NCBI RefSeq assembly: GCF_014898055.3
Contig: NW_023605305.1
Location: 111,510,734-111,574,733, forward strand
Source of the DNA: Talpa occidentalis
Lineage: Eukaryota; Chordata; Mammalia; Eulipotyphla; Talpidae
Reading direction: 5' to 3'
DNA length: 64,000 nucleotides
Shown piece by piece: positions 22,801-35,341 of this stretch. Made by a program: the position numbers and the translations under genes. The notes beneath the pieces were generated by a model, which saw nothing but the letters and a program-made list of their open reading frames with translations, was not told the origin of the DNA and did no database searches. The stretch's first letter is position 1; every line of letters begins with the position of its first letter.

Positions 22801-25800
22801 CCCAATCTCAATGCATGTGGGGAGGTGCGTGTGGAGCTCTCCTCAGGGCTGTCTTCACCTGCCGAAGGAGGTGGAGACCAGGGGTTCAGGGTCTGAGGAG
22901 ATAAAGACTCTGGGAGAGCGAGAGCGAGGATGCTTGGCCTGATTAGATTAAGTGGGTGACCTGGCATTTAAAGTGTGGGGACCCCGGGGGTGACGTGCTT
23001 TGTGGCGGCCACGGGTGGTGAGCACAGAACAGGTGAGCGCCAGACTCCAGCAGGTGGAGACAGAGTCAGGTGCGTCTAAATGATGGTGAACCCAGCAGGT
23101 AAGCTGTGCCTGTGCACCAGCCTGAGCCCAGGATGAGCACCCCACTGGGGGGCGCAAGGGGGTGGGAGGACTCCGGGGGAGGCAGGAATGTCAGAGTAGC
23201 CCTAAGGGAAGAGGCTGGCGGCCCACAGAGGAGTGGGACCCCTGACTCTCAAGTGGGAATCGGAATTACTGGTGAAGTTATCTTGCTGTGCTAAAGTGAA
23301 ATCTGCCAGCAGCAGGCAGGACACCCTTGACCACGTAGGTGACTCTTTACTAGGGAACTCAGGCCCGGAAATCTAAGGAATGATCCAGCTTATGGAGCCC
23401 TGGATAAGTCAGGTGCTGTGGACGACACTGGGAATGAGGCAGCAAGAAGCCAGGCACCGTCCTGAGCCCGGGGCGCCCCAGGTGAGGGAGAGGACTCAGA
23501 GCAGGCCTGGGAGCCTCCAACCCAAGGGCTTTCAGGGAAGTCAGGCTGAAACTGATCCAGGATGACAAATCACTGAAGGAGAGAGGAGTTAGCCTGGCCA
23601 GCAATGGTAGGGAAAGAAGAGACAGTCACACAGAGGGAGGAAGCACCTCCCAAGGCAGCCCCTGATAAAATAACAGCCTGGGACTGAGGAAACAAAAGTC
23701 TATCCAAATGGCTAGAATGGGAGTCTCCCTGGTGGCTCAAAGGGAAGCACCTCAACACCATGAAGCTATTGGCAGCCACTGTGGCATGAGTTCTATCCCA
23801 GGCCAGGGAGCTACCCACATGGCCCAGCAGACCCCTGCTGTCTCCTCTCTGCTCCCCTCAGCAGAGCAATTCAGTAGATTTACCTGTTCTGCTTCCTGCT
23901 CTGTCTCTGGTGAATCCTCTCATCCCCGCCCCCACCTCTGGCCTACAACCCAGCTCTTGCAGACATAAATAAATAAATCTTTAGAAAAAATTGCAAAAAC
24001 CTTTTTATTGCTAAGGAATATCAATATATTTAAAAACAGAGCTAGAAAATTGTTGTCATCTACAAACGTTTTTGTGATAATGGGCTTAGGGCTGAAATCA
24101 TCACCTGTTGCTAAAAGATTAAAGGAAAGATAGTCAGGGAACAAGAGATCCCCACAATCTTAGTCAATTACTTATTTGCAATGCGGTAAATGTGCCTGTA
24201 AAGTGAGAAATCTGTTGGCCATCACGTTGACCAAGCCATAGACATTCACACCTACACAGTGGGACCAATGGACAGAGTTTGCTTCCTGATGAGATAAGTG
24301 GAGCAGACCAGGACACACCTACAAAGAGTATCCTGCCCGACAACGTTTTCACCAGAACCCAATCACCACCAAAATGTAGACAGTCCAAATCAAGGCATAT
24401 TCTGTAAAACAGCTGGTGGGAACCCTCGAGAACAGCAGCCATACAGTAAAAAGCAAACTCCTGGATGCAAGGGGCCGAAAGAGGTTCCACCACCAGATGA
24501 AGTGCTGACCCAGATCTGACTCAGCCAGAAAGCAGCCCAGGACAAGGCTGTGTTTGCTGACCAGGCTCTGGGGCTCACGGAGATGCAGTGTCTTAGAAGA
24601 CAAGCCGGATCATTCAGGGGCAGGTCGTCCTGAGATTTGCGTCTCTCAAAAGGTTTTGCAAAAAATAAGCTCATGCTTATTTTAAGCTCATGCATCTGTG
24701 TGTGGATGCTTGTATCTATAAAGGAGAAGTCAACCATTGTCGTGAAGTTGACAAGAAAGGTGTGTAGTGTCCGTTGTACTATTTTTAATATTCTAACAGT
24801 TTTGCGTGTTCCAAAGTTGTGAAAAGTTAAAAAGAAATATGAACGGCTCCCCCTCCTCTCTGCTTTCCTAATCTCTGTATTAGTAAATGTGTGTTGTGCC
24901 GTCACCCCACATTTCTCTATTTGCTCTTTTTCACTGTCTCCCCCTCCCCCAGCCCCTGAGCAGGGAGTATGTCCCCTGCTGTGTGCTCAGGCCTTGTACA
25001 GTGCCCCCCACACAGCTGATGCTCAGTATTTGTTGAGCAACTGATGTTCACAATAATTCTATGAATTCTTAGACTCTATTATCCTTTCTCTCCCAGAAAG
25101 GGCGCCCTCAGAAACTGCCCTCGGCACACCTGGAGTGTGTGTCCAGTGTCCCTGGGGGACACGGAGGAGGGACCATTCATTGCCCAAGTTCACCTGTAAA
25201 CTCTTGCTCCCTGGCTTCCTTGCCTGGCTTCCTCCTCCTGGGATCTCTTCCCACATCACTGCAGCTCCAGCACCTCCCTCCTAGGAAGCCAGGTTCCACC
25301 ACCCTCCCTCCCTGGAAGGCTTTGCCTCACAGAGGATGCCTATTTTCATAAAAGACAAGCCCAGGTAGCTTTGGAGCTTCTTCTTCTTCTTTTTTTTTTT
25401 TAAAGATTTATTTATATATGCATACAAGAGCTGGAGTGCAGGCCAGAGATGAGGTGGGTGAGAGGATTCACCAGAGACAATGGGGAGCAGAACAGGCAGA
25501 TGTCCTGAAACACACTGCTGAGGGGGGCAGCAGGCTGGGCAGGAGAGGTCTGCTGTGCCCTGTGGGTCAGCGCCCTGGCCAGGGATCAAACTTGTGCTGC
25601 AGAGGCTGGTGAGCTTCATAACCCCTTGAGCCACCAGGGAGGCCCTGGTGCTTCTTCGAATCCCTCTTCCTGTACTTCTCTACCTGACACTGCAGTACCT
25701 TTGAGTCTTCCTCCAACTCTCCCCAGGGCGTGCACCTGGGAGAATGTGCAGAGGAGTCACTCAGGAAAGGCTGAAGACTGGAGTGGAAGGTGGATCTGAC

Positions 25801-26452
25801 AGATTGTACCAAGGGCTCCCAGAGGAACAGCCACCCCCTCACCCCCAGGCAAGGAAGAATTAATTAGGGGGCCAGCACTACCCTCCAGGGGTTCACTGTG
25901 ATTTACCCCCAGACTGGAGGTGTTGGGGAGGGTAAGGAGGTCAGAACCAAGGCAAAGACACCCATGTCCTGGGGCTGTGCTGCTGATTTCCTGAAGCTAG
26001 AAAGGGAACCAGGCGGTTCTAGACACTCACTGTTTTCTTCCTTTAAGACCATAAAGCAGGGAAAGGCGCCCTCACTGCCTGCTTAGGAACCCCGGAAGCA
26101 CTGACTAGTTTCCCTGCTCAAACCCTTCTCTGCCACCCTCCCCCCCTGCCAGGGTCGGCTTCCCACCACAAGCTGGCCCATTGGGGAGCAGAAACCACCA
26201 CCACTTGCAAGCAAGACCAGCACTGGCAGTGGGGGGAAGCTGTCGAGAGTGGGGTGCAGATTGGCACCCCAGCAGGGATCCACACCCAGGGCGCGGGTGG
26301 GGGAGCCCGAGGGCGGCCCAGCGCGGTTCTTTCCCATCAAGTCTAAGGCCAGGGCACCTCGGAATGCCCAGAAGTAACTGAATTTCAGCCACAACCTTCC
26401 CGGGCAGGCTGCGCGGGGCGGGAGCCTGGATCTGCCCGTGGGGCTCAGAGGC

Positions 26453-26490
<38 letters not shown>

Positions 26491-26619
26491 GGGGGGGGGG
26501 GTTCGGGGAGTCCTCACCCCACCCTCTCAGCACCGACCTCACAGAGGCTTCTGCCCGAGGGGTCACTCACCGAGCAGGAGGAACAAGAAGCTGCCCCCTG
26601 CGTGCCGGAGGCAGGCCAT
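19478..26619 (-). CDS. IGSF3-like: IGSF3-like single-Ig membrane protein, gene 2 (intact, SINE tail)
   Basis: Model: leader 26,619..26,571 (49 nt), Ig 22,394..21,918 (477 nt), TM/tail 19,845..19,478 (368 nt), together 894 nt or 297 aa plus stop. Leader MACLRHAGGSFLFLLLG; Ig domain with LDC, VAWFSL and NYSC motifs, sequons NAT and NYS, and an EEQEEDQEEEQGED tract; TM about residues 189-210; then CFKSRNFKAYRWW and a ~70-residue Ser/Pro/Ala-rich tail translated from the SINE. The unit has lost its CD58-like exon by deletion, so leader to Ig is the only intra-unit splice. The tail shows no ITIM or ITAM. Seen: open joined frame and splice sites. Inferred: surface protein, probably cysteine-bonded single V domain. 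Confidence 0.62.
20278..20567 (-). mobile_element. SINE, unit 2 only
   Basis: Perfect 15-bp target duplication aataatgcttcttta (20,263-20,277 and 20,568-20,582). All other units carry the empty site. Confidence 0.92.
21918..22394 (-). CDS. IGSF3-like: Ig V-type exon of gene 2
   Basis: Acceptor ctagtcccag|gtgttt, donor acactg|gtgagt, 477 nt, phase 1-1. Begins VFLQVILVAPNATV. Conserved cysteines and core Trp are present; EER replaces EEW. Confidence 0.85.
23719..23990 (+). mobile_element. Old SINE, orthologue of 4986 copy
   Basis: Same flanks as in units 1 and 3 (ctagaatgggagtctccc). Marks the alignment after the 1.3 kb deletion at ~23,278. Confidence 0.8.
25381..25646 (-). mobile_element. 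SINE (minus), orthologue of 6629 copy
   Basis: Same position and flanks (ttggagcttcttc and ctggtgcttcttcg) as units 1, 1b and 5. Confidence 0.8.
26453..26500. repeat. (GA)n and G-run microsatellite
   Basis: agagagag repeats interrupted by one aaag, followed by about ten G. Lies in the first intron next to the leader donor. Confidence 0.9.
26571..26619 (-). CDS. IGSF3-like: Leader exon of gene 2
   Basis: ATG at 26,619, 16 codons plus one base, donor ctcg|gtgagt. Signal peptide MACLRHAGGSFLFLLLG. The GGC..LLLG core is shared with the leaders at 38.9 and 55.0 kb, and only this copy of that subtype has start, phase and donor intact. Confidence 0.65.
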
Positions 26620-29600
26620 GATGGGCCCAGGCCCAGATGCACCTGTGGGTACCCCTCCTGGGCAGACTCCGGGCGGTTTTGTTTTGTTTTTCAAATGTGA
26701 AATAACTGATGCAAAGAGTAGCTGGGGTACGGGGTGGAGGTGAGGGGGCGGGGAAGAGAATTCACAGACCTGACTGGCCACAGACAGCTTCATGGTGCTG
26801 CACCCCAATGCTTTGAGCCACCTGGGTGGACTAAATTTGCCTTGCAAAGCAGACACCCTTTCTCACGCCCCCCCCCCCCCCGCCCCGCCCAGGGCCACTC
26901 TCCACCTGCTCACACCCTCCCGAGGCTCCCAGTCACTCTGGGGGTGTGCACCCCATCGCCCACCCAGGGTTGTTCCGCCGCCCCCAAGCAGGTTTCTTCA
27001 GTGATTGGGTTATGCTGGGGTCAGAGCTGTGGTGGGGGTGTCAGTCCCCAAAAGCCACGCCCCGCTCCCCTGGTGGCTGCTGAGACTGAAAACCCACAGA
27101 TCAGGGGGCAGCTCCAGGCAGGAGGCCCCGCGCTTTCACCTGGGCCTTGTGGCAGCCAGACATGCCCAGGCTCTCTCCTCCCCTGTCAGAACAAGAGGAA
27201 CCCGGACTGTTCAGACACCGCTGGGGTGTGGGGGTGTCTGTTGCACCCCACACACTTTTCCTTAATCTCCATGCCAGCCCTTGTGCCCAGAACTGGATTC
27301 CAGCCACCGTGTCTCCTCCTCACTCTCTCTGGCTCCTCTTCTGTTTCAACTGTGGCTTTTCCCTCAGGCTGAGGAGTTCACCCCCTCAGTGGCCCCCCCG
27401 AATTTCTCTCTGCAGAGCAGCAAATGCCCCCTGGAACGCCCCTCTTATTGGTCAGTGTTCCCCACTGGCTTGCCCCCCACACCTCCCCCTGCAGCCCCAG
27501 GGGGCCCAGACCCAAGGACTCCACCCCAGGAAGGGGCCCTTTTCCTTCAGAGAAGCCCAGAGCTGTCCCAGCCCAGCTGAGGCAGGTGGAGACTCTTGCC
27601 CAGACCAGGACTCCCCGCCCCTCCACATGCCACCAGGTGCAGCTAGGAAGCAGGTGGAAATGCCATTGACTGGGGCTCTCCTCCCCAGCATCCCCACCTG
27701 GGCCCCAGCATCCCAGTCACGTGGCCTGTACTTTCAGAAATCACGAACTACTTCTTCAATGAATCTAAAATCTTACAAGGCATCTCTCATGGGTGAACTT
27801 TTGAAGCCAAAGTCCTGTACCTGGAAGCAGGTGACCTAAAGACATCCCCTACCATCTGTAGATATTGGGGGCACATGACAAGTGCACTACTTACCCCAAG
27901 ATGTGAGGAAATCGGGGTCCTCCACTCGCTGGGGCTGGCAGGACCTCGGGGAACCTGAGAAGGGAGGCTGGGGTCTGACAAGTGATGGGACATCAAACTG
28001 GAGCCCATTCCATGCCCTGCGTTAAGTGCGCGGCCTGGACTAGCGGATGTGACCACTGTCCTGTGTCTACAGAGGAGGAAACTGAGGCTCAGGGCACGTG
28101 CCTGCCCGAGGACACGCACAGGGAGTGGCAGAGCTGAGAGGCCAACTCAAGCCAAGTTCAATGCATCACACTTACCTTTCACCTGGGAGGACACAACTTT
28201 GGGACTAGCAGCAAGGGTCAACCCCTAAAAGCAGGGCTGAGGGGAGCAATGCCCACTTTCCTGGGGTGGAAGTACCCCCAAGGTCATTGTGTCTGGACAT
28301 TGGATGTGGAAAGACTCATTCGTCTTCCTTGGTGGACGCACATCTGACCAAGCAATAGTGCCAGCTCCTTCAGTATGAGAAATGCATTTATAAGAGCCCC
28401 AATGTGCCTGGCCTGGCAGACTCCAAGCATCACAGTGGCTCATGGCCTGGACTGTTCATGCTCTGAGCACCTGCCACCTAAAGGGCTCACGGTATTTTTC
28501 ATTCTGCAACTGGTGTTGAACGACCAGGTTTCATCTGCTTGTCCTTGCAGATGTCACCACTAGGTAAGAGAGGCGGCTTTTTCAGCTGCTCTCCTGGCGC
28601 GAGGCTGCTGCTCTTCCTAGCACATCCCTCTGGTTCTGGTCCTTGCCAAAGCCCAGGAGACTCAGGGCCCAGCACGTAGTGGACACGGTATTTCCTCTAC
28701 TCCTGCCCAGCGTGGGAGGGGACTTTCATGCGTCTATGTAAACACTGGGCAGCTCTGCACTGGGGAGGTAGAGGCACAAGCTTATTTCATCATACTCTGG
28801 TTCCCTAGATCCCTTTAAAAAAATGATTCCTGGCAGAGAGCGTGTTTGAGGAAAAACAGGCAAAATTAATACATAAAACTGACACGGACCATGCTGGGTA
28901 CCCAAGGGAGAGACAGTGCCACCTCAACTCTTGGCCAAGCCAACAGCTGCCAGAAGCTGATAAGCAGGCACCAAGTGGGGTGGGGTGCAGAGGTCACACA
29001 TCTTGTGTCCCGAAAAGGCTGAGGTTTTAAAGAGAAGAAAAAGGAAGCACTTCCCTGAGCCTCTCACTCTGTATCTAGTGCCTCTTGTGTAGTGGCCTGT
29101 GGATCAAAGAAATACAGATGGGCCCTCACCGATCACGCATCACTGCTGTGCTTTAATCATCCTGTCATTCTTCTCATCTTGCAGATGGGATGAACTCCCA
29201 AACACCCCAGATTTGAGCTGTGCGGGGACCAGGGTCTGGGCTGCTGTGCACGGAACAGGCGCCAGGCCTTGCTCTTTCCTCCATCCTGAAAGTGCTTGCT
29301 GAGCCTTCAGGGCTAGGGCAAGGCCACCCACCTTGCAGATCATGCTGTGGTCTTGCTGCAGAGGCCGTTGGTGGCCAAGAAGGTTGCTGTTGACATGATC
29401 CTGCTCCCCTTCTCCACCACCTTCTCTCCCCCCTCCTTCCCGCCTAGCCCACACCCTAAACCCCAGAAAAAAGGAAGTTAGAGTTGGTAAGTGCTTCCCT
29501 CTGCACCTGCTCATCAGCGCAGGCCTGACTCTTTATGACGCCCTTCAGCAGCTGGCTGTGGTGTCGAGGAAGGAGTGTGTTGTGTCATGTGTACGAAGGC

Positions 29601-30977
29601 ACCACTCAGGCTGGGGGAGGAGGGACAGCGGCCGCCAGGTAATGCCAACAGCCATATTTTCAACATAATTTACTACAGGTCTCTGAAAAGTACATAAAGC
29701 ATTTAGTGCAACATCTTACAAAGAGTTTTCCTTAAAAAAAAAAGCAAACAAAAGCAAACCAACAGCTCTCTACATCATGCAGGGGTAGCTTTCTGACCCA
29801 CCTTCTTTTTCCTTCAACCATCAACGCAGAGAAACCATTGCTTGAAAAGAATAGGAAATTTTGCTACAGAAACCCCAGGTGAGAGAGGGTGCGGTCCTCT
29901 CCGTGTCCTGGAACGGGCCTCGCACAGTGTGGTGTTTCATCAATGCAGCCTCAGAGATGTGCCCAAGTCAAGACAGTGGCTGCAGATTTCCTCTTGGTCC
30001 AGACCACAGAAGCTCCGGCGGGCAACGTGCAATGAGGACCCACGGCCACTGGAGGGCGCCATATCCTGTCCTCGGACACCCCAGTTCCCAAGACATGGGA
30101 GAGCAAGCAGGTCCTGGGGATTTTCCTGGAAAGCTTGGAGAGGCTCACCTCTGGAAGGTCTCCCCCAGGTCAATAGAAAATACAGAGGGAAAAAATTATT
30201 AAAATATTGGCTCCGGTTTCTTCTTGTCTTTCACATTTCCTGCAACTGCTTCACATATTGAATTACCTGCAGCACCTGCTATTCTACAGCTGTGAACCCA
30301 TTCAGACCCAAATCTTAGTTGCACACCCGTCCCAGGCAGCCCTCTGCATCTTTCCAATCAGAAAACAGTCAGACATCGCCCTCCCTGACTCAGTTTCTAA
30401 GTTAGGGGTAGGCAATTTCCACCACCAAATGGGGTGAAGCATGCCTTCCTTCCTCGCCACTGAGTCGATTCTGCACCTCAGAAGTGTCGATGCAGCGTAA
30501 TAAATAGGGATGAGCATGGGGAGAGCGGTGGGACCAGGGTGTCTCCAAAGAGCACCCTGGGCTACCTGGGAGGAAAAGCAGGTTTACACCACCTGCCAGA
30601 AATGGGCTTAGCAGCTGCTGTGCACCCAGCCACCTGCAGAGCCCGATAAGGACCAGCAGCATCAACTTGGCCTCCAGAATCCCACTGCTCTCCCTGTCCG
30701 TTCAGTATCAGAACAAGATGTTGCAACGATCACTCCATCCATTAAGTTCCAGAATTCCTGGTGGCTTATTGCAAATTGGCATCCCCCGGGATTCAAGATG
30801 TAAGTTCACAGAGGAAGGGAGATGACACTCTTCGCCACGAAACATGGGAACTCCAGGGCATAAACATCTCCATGGAGGGTGAGGCTGGCTCCAGACACAT
30901 CAGGGAGTAGGTGAGGTGTGGCTCTTTGAGCCAAAACAGGGGCACCCCATCTTCTCTTTGGAGTTCCGGCTCGTTTT

Positions 30978-31235
30978 CATTTTTTAAAAAAGGTTTATTT
31001 TTATTTATACAAGAGCTGGGGTAGAGGCCAGAGGCACGGGAGCGTGAGAGGATTCACCAGAGACTAGTGGGGAGCAGAACAGGGAGACGGACTGAAAACA
31101 CTGGTGAGGGGAGCAGTGGGCGAGAGAGGGGAGGTCTGCTCTGCCATGCAGGAATCTCCCTGGATGGCTGGGAATCGAACCCGCGCTGCAGAGGCTGCAG
31201 ACAGCTCCACAGCACTGTGCTCAACCGGGTCCAAC
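30978..31235 (-). mobile_element. SINE in last exon (unit 3)
   Basis: Same insertion as at 19,448; runs from the t-rich end to the ggtccaacctgtaggcc junction. Supplies the gene 3 tail. Confidence 0.85.
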
Positions 31236-31374
31236 CTGTAGGCCTTGGAGCTCTGGCTCTTGAAGCGCAACTGCAGGATCATTATGATGAGGATGCAGAA
31301 GATGGGGAAGGGGTAGAAGAGGATGAAGTAGAAGAGCGCATCTTTGGAGCGAATGCTGGACGGCAGGGTGGAGC
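31064..31374 (-). CDS. IGSF3-like: TM and SINE tail exon, unit 3
   Basis: Acceptor cccctttcag before 31,374. Stalk STLPSSIRSKDA, TM with FYFILFYPFPIFCILIIM, then KSQSSKAYRLDPVEHS and SINE-derived residues to a stop after CSAPH at 31,064. The tail ends earlier than in gene 2. Confidence 0.65.
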
Positions 31375-33130
31375 CTGAAAGGGGCCAGAGGGAGAAAAGT
31401 CAAGAGGCTGAGAACCTGTGCTTTGTTCACAAGGACCTGGCCCAGCCCAAGGGAAACTACTTGGTGGACCCCCTGCCCCCAACCCTGCCTTTCTGTCCCC
31501 TGCAACCATTGGCATCCTTTTTGCATAACAGCACCTCCTCCAGTTCAGTGCAAATAAAGCAATGCTCCCAAGCCCTGGTGGGAACCTGAGTCCCTGCTTA
31601 GAAAGCCACATGACACTGATGGTTCATGAGCTCAACACTATGAGGAAGGCAAGAAGCTGACCCCAGTTTCTCTCATTCTCCTGACAGTTGTATTTTACAC
31701 TTTCCCTTTGCACTCAGTTCTGCTCCAGAGTCCTTCTTTGGCAATATAAATGTTCCCTCCCTGACAGCTCCTGAGAGTAGTTTTCCCAGAAATAATGCTT
31801 CTTTAATTAACATGATCAACGAAAATATCACTGTGGGGCACCAGATGTCCACGGGGTGTCTGTGGCTGCAGAAGACACAGCCTCCTCGCCCTGGACGTGG
31901 AGGGCAATGGAGCCAGGTCCCCCGCCCTCGTCCAGGTCGGCCCTTGCACTTGGAAGAACTCAGCAGGAGCCTGGTCTCTGAGGCTGCTGGATAGTCTCTG
32001 TTCCTTGAAACGCCATACACAGGGGTCGCCACAGTGGGCAGAGAGCGTGGTCTCCACACGCTCCCTGTGCTTTTGCACTAGAGCTTTTTCAGGAGTGTAT
32101 TGGGAGTCTGAGCACAATACAGGTCTTTTCCTGCCTTCCTTTCTAGTGCACAGCTGCTGCTTATCAGCATGCTCAAGAACATTCAACACACACTTACACC
32201 TATTAGATCTCTAAAGCATGTGAAATTGTTGACAGTCAACTACTTTGACCTGTAAAATCTCAGCGTCATAGGTGTCAATCTGAAGCATTGTAAACGAGGT
32301 GATGAAAGAAAAGAAAAGCATATGAAATACAAAATCTCAAAAAAAAATTATCTGGTAAATTATTTTGAGTGAAAACAAGTAGAAATTCCTAGTGACATTT
32401 TTGCTTCTGCATTATAGGCTAATTGTGCTAATAACTGACACCATTTTCAGTCTGAGAGAGTCCACATTTTGAGAGAAGCCAATCAAGAGTGCCTCGTTAA
32501 AACAGATGATTCAAGATCAGCAAGAATTTCCTCCGTGTCTTTTATAGAATCTAAACTTAGAGTTCTGGAACATTCTGTGGCAACATCGATGGCAAGCTCA
32601 ACTGTTCTCTGACGCCTGTCAGGGGTCTGCCCTTTCTAGGTTGGTCCTTCCAGGTGACCATGAAAATCCACCTACATCCATGTCACCCTCCAAAATAAAA
32701 ATGACCCAGGAAAACAGAAAGAGACAGTGAGGCGTTAGGGCTTCATTTTCTCTCCTTATGAGTCTGAAGCACTTGCTAATTGGCTAAAGAGAGATTAGAC
32801 TGAATATTCTGAAGTGTAACACAGTAACCCCTGACCATGTGTTTGTGTGATGAACTCTACCACAGGCTGGGGAACAACAGAGGAAACACTACAACAGACT
32901 CGGTGTGGCATCAGGATTGTTGCACAGATTGACGATGACTGTGTTATCACTGCCGTTCACACTCCCGAGTTGGCCTGGGCCATCAGGGTCAGTGACATGA
33001 ACGGTGTGTCAAGTCCTCAGTGCCCGGGACAGGCGAGGAAAGTGCTTGTTAACCTGCCAACGCGCCCTGACCTGTCCTGAGACACAGCTGTCACCAGTGC
33101 GACCCTCCCCTGCCAGCTGGGGAAACTCAC

Positions 33131-33607
33131 CAGTGTCCAGGACGCGGATGCTGATGGGGGCCGACTCCTCCTCCTCCAGCAGGTACCAACCTCCCTGAGG
33201 GCTGGGCAGCCACTCCTCCACGCGGCAGGAGTAGTTGCCCGTGTCCTGCGGGCTGGCCTGCAGCACCGTGAGCCGGAAGAGCAGCAGCGAGGGCCTCTGG
33301 AAGCGGAGTCTGCCCTCCCAGGGGCCTCCCTCTGGGCCGAAGACCCCATCAGGGCCCACACGCAGCAGCGACGTCCGCTCCGTGGGGTCCTCCCCCTGCT
33401 CTTCCTCCTGATCCTCCTCCTGCTCCTCCTGTCCTGCCAGGCCAGGGCTGCCCTTTTTCCCAATGACATTCGTCCTCAAGGAAAAACAGGCCACAGCGAA
33501 GCGGGAGTCCTGGCTCGAGCGAGACATGATGCTGCAGTCCAGCTGGAAGGCGGCCTTCTCGGGCACCGTGGCGTTGGGGACCACCAGGATCACTTGCAGG
33601 GCCACAC
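33131..33607 (-). CDS. IGSF3-like: Ig V-type exon, unit 3 (core Trp to Cys)
   Basis: 477 nt, splice sites intact, starts VALQVILVVPN. The codon for the core Trp is TGT (Cys). Keeps EEW in the F-G region, the ancestral EWI-type state. Open throughout, hence recorded as exon though the gene is probably dead. Confidence 0.75.
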
Positions 33608-35036
33608 CTGGGACTAGGGACAGAGACGGGAGGAGTGTCCGTCACTGAAGACCTGACAGGGGCACCAGGGAACTGGCACCGCAGTGGGGGGTGCCCGTGT
33701 GGAGGGGTAACAGCCCACGGGAGAGCAGGAGCTCAAGGAGCAGAACAGACGCGCCACGAAGATGCTCTGTGCACGAAGACGGAATGTGAGGAGTAGCTGA
33801 GGAAGGGGGGGCGTGAGAGGCCCCCAGTACCCCCTGCTTGTGTTCTGGGGGACGAGCCCCGCTCCTGGGAATCACAAGCAGAGCTGGACAGACTGACCCG
33901 CGTCACGTCCCCAGCACAGCAGAGGCAAGGACAGGGGCGGGGAGGGTCGGGCCCAGGGTAGGAGTGAGCAGGTCAGAAGGGGGGCGCCGGAGGGGAAGGG
34001 GGGAAAACAGTCCCCAAGGCTCCCTGCACGGGGAGGCATGTGCAGGGATGTCCTCAGGACTGTCTTTAGCGCCGCAGGGGCAGCAAAGCTGCAGCTGCAT
34101 TAGGAGGTGGAGACCAGGGGCTCAGGGTCTGAGGAGATAAAGACTCTGGGAGAGCGAGGACACTAGGCCTGATAGATTAAGTGGGTGACCTGGAATTTAA
34201 AGTGTGGGGATCCTGGGGGTGAAGTGCTTTGCGGAGACCTCAGGTGGTGAGCACAGAACAGGGGAGCGCCGGACTCAGCCAGGTGGAGATGGAGTCAGGT
34301 GCGTCTAAGAGATGGAGAACCCGGCAGGTAAGCTGTGCCTGTGCACCAGCCTGAGCCCAGGAGGGAGCACCCCACTGGGGGGCGCAAGGGGGTGGGAGGA
34401 CTCTGGGGAGGCAGGAACTTCAGAGTTGGCCCAGTGGAAGAGGCTGGTGTCCCACAGAGGAGTGGGCCCCCTGATCCTCGGACAATGGGGAAACAATTAC
34501 TGGTGAAGTTCGAGGTTCTGTCCGTGGGGAGAGGCCAGGTAGATTGGGGGACAAGACCACTGCGGGATGGGGGAGCAAGGACCGAGGAACCAGGAAACTA
34601 GAAAGGACTTTTGTCTCAATACTATTAAATGATGCCGCGTTCCTGACGGGAAGGGTGAAGCCCAGCGCCAGGCGATCTAGCGGCAGTGCAGCCTGACGGC
34701 GGAGTAGGGGCCAGCAGGGACTCCACAGCACCTCCTGTCCAGGGAGCTCAGCTCTGAGTTTCCTGCTGCTACTCCCGCTCTTTCCAGAACATTCCCAGCA
34801 AGACAAGTGACACTGCTGCTGTCGCTCTGCCCCAGGTGCAGTTCCTCCCGCCTTGGTCACTTTCTTTTCTCACCCAGAAAGTGACAAAAGGCTTCAGTGG
34901 CTCTCGCAGGCCAGAAAGAAGACACAAGCCTGACCCATGTGACAGCCAGTTCTCGCCTCGTGACCTGTTTTTTGTAACAGTCTCTTCGAATAGTTGGGAA
35001 TGCGTCATTTTAAGCAAATCACTTTATTCAAAACAC

Positions 35037-35341
35037 TTTAAGAGTAAACTTGGTGCTGCCCTTAGTACTGCCGTATTCCACTTTGTACTCATCTTAGTCT
35101 GCAATGTTACATTGAGGATGGTGAGGCCCTCGGACTTGGTGTCTAAATGAGTCCTGTTTATAAAGGGCGGTAAAGATGTGGGCTCCTGGTAAGGTTCTCC
35201 TCCCATTCAATGACTTTATTCTTTCCTTTTTCCACAGGATATCTTTAGAGGCTACAGGTTCCCCTATTTTGAAAGTTACATTCTGATTCATGCCTCCAGA
35301 TAGAACCACATTTTTCGGCTGGGCATCACAGATAATGAGAT
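35037..35341 (-). pseudogene. CD58-like: CD58-like Ig-V exon, multiply broken (unit 3)
   Basis: Homologous to 4145-4435: LIICDAQPKN, QNVTFKIGEP, DILWKKE, then NKVIEWEENL, INRTHLDTKSEGLTIL and DEYKVEYGSTKGST fall in different frames. Different lesions from unit 1 (extra bases in the C'-D region, an in-frame TAA after the VT..AD stretch), so decay was at least partly independent. Confidence 0.7.

Larger units (their letters stand above)
26280..26900 (-). promoter_or_regulatory. GC-rich promoter region of gene 2
   Basis: GC-rich island with the leader exon; shorter than others because the 5' part holds a (GA)n microsatellite at ~26,453-26,490 and a C-run near 26,870. An inverted CCAAT (gtgattgggt) is at ~27,001, ~380 bp upstream of the ATG, matching units 3 and 5. 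Confidence 0.45.
19340..30870 (-). repeat. Tandem duplicon unit 2
   Basis: Best complete-looking unit: displaced tail (19,350-19,447), exonic SINE, TM exon, intron with a unit-specific SINE at 20,278, Ig exon, a deletion of ~1.3 kb at ~23,278 that removed the CD58-like exon, old SINE at 23,719, intron, SINE at 25,381, leader in a GC-rich island (26,571-26,619), and the 27-30.9 kb block leading into unit 3. The 27,000-30,870 stretch holds a MIR (28,045-28,150) and probable 3' UTR of unit 3, but no gene. Confidence 0.85.

Noticed and set aside
26734..27372. Plus-strand frames of 212 and 230 codons near 27 kb, with relatives at 15 kb and 55.6 kb
   Set aside because: Proline/serine-rich translations of the GC-rich region upstream of the leaders; the frame differs between units, and no splice or start context supports them.
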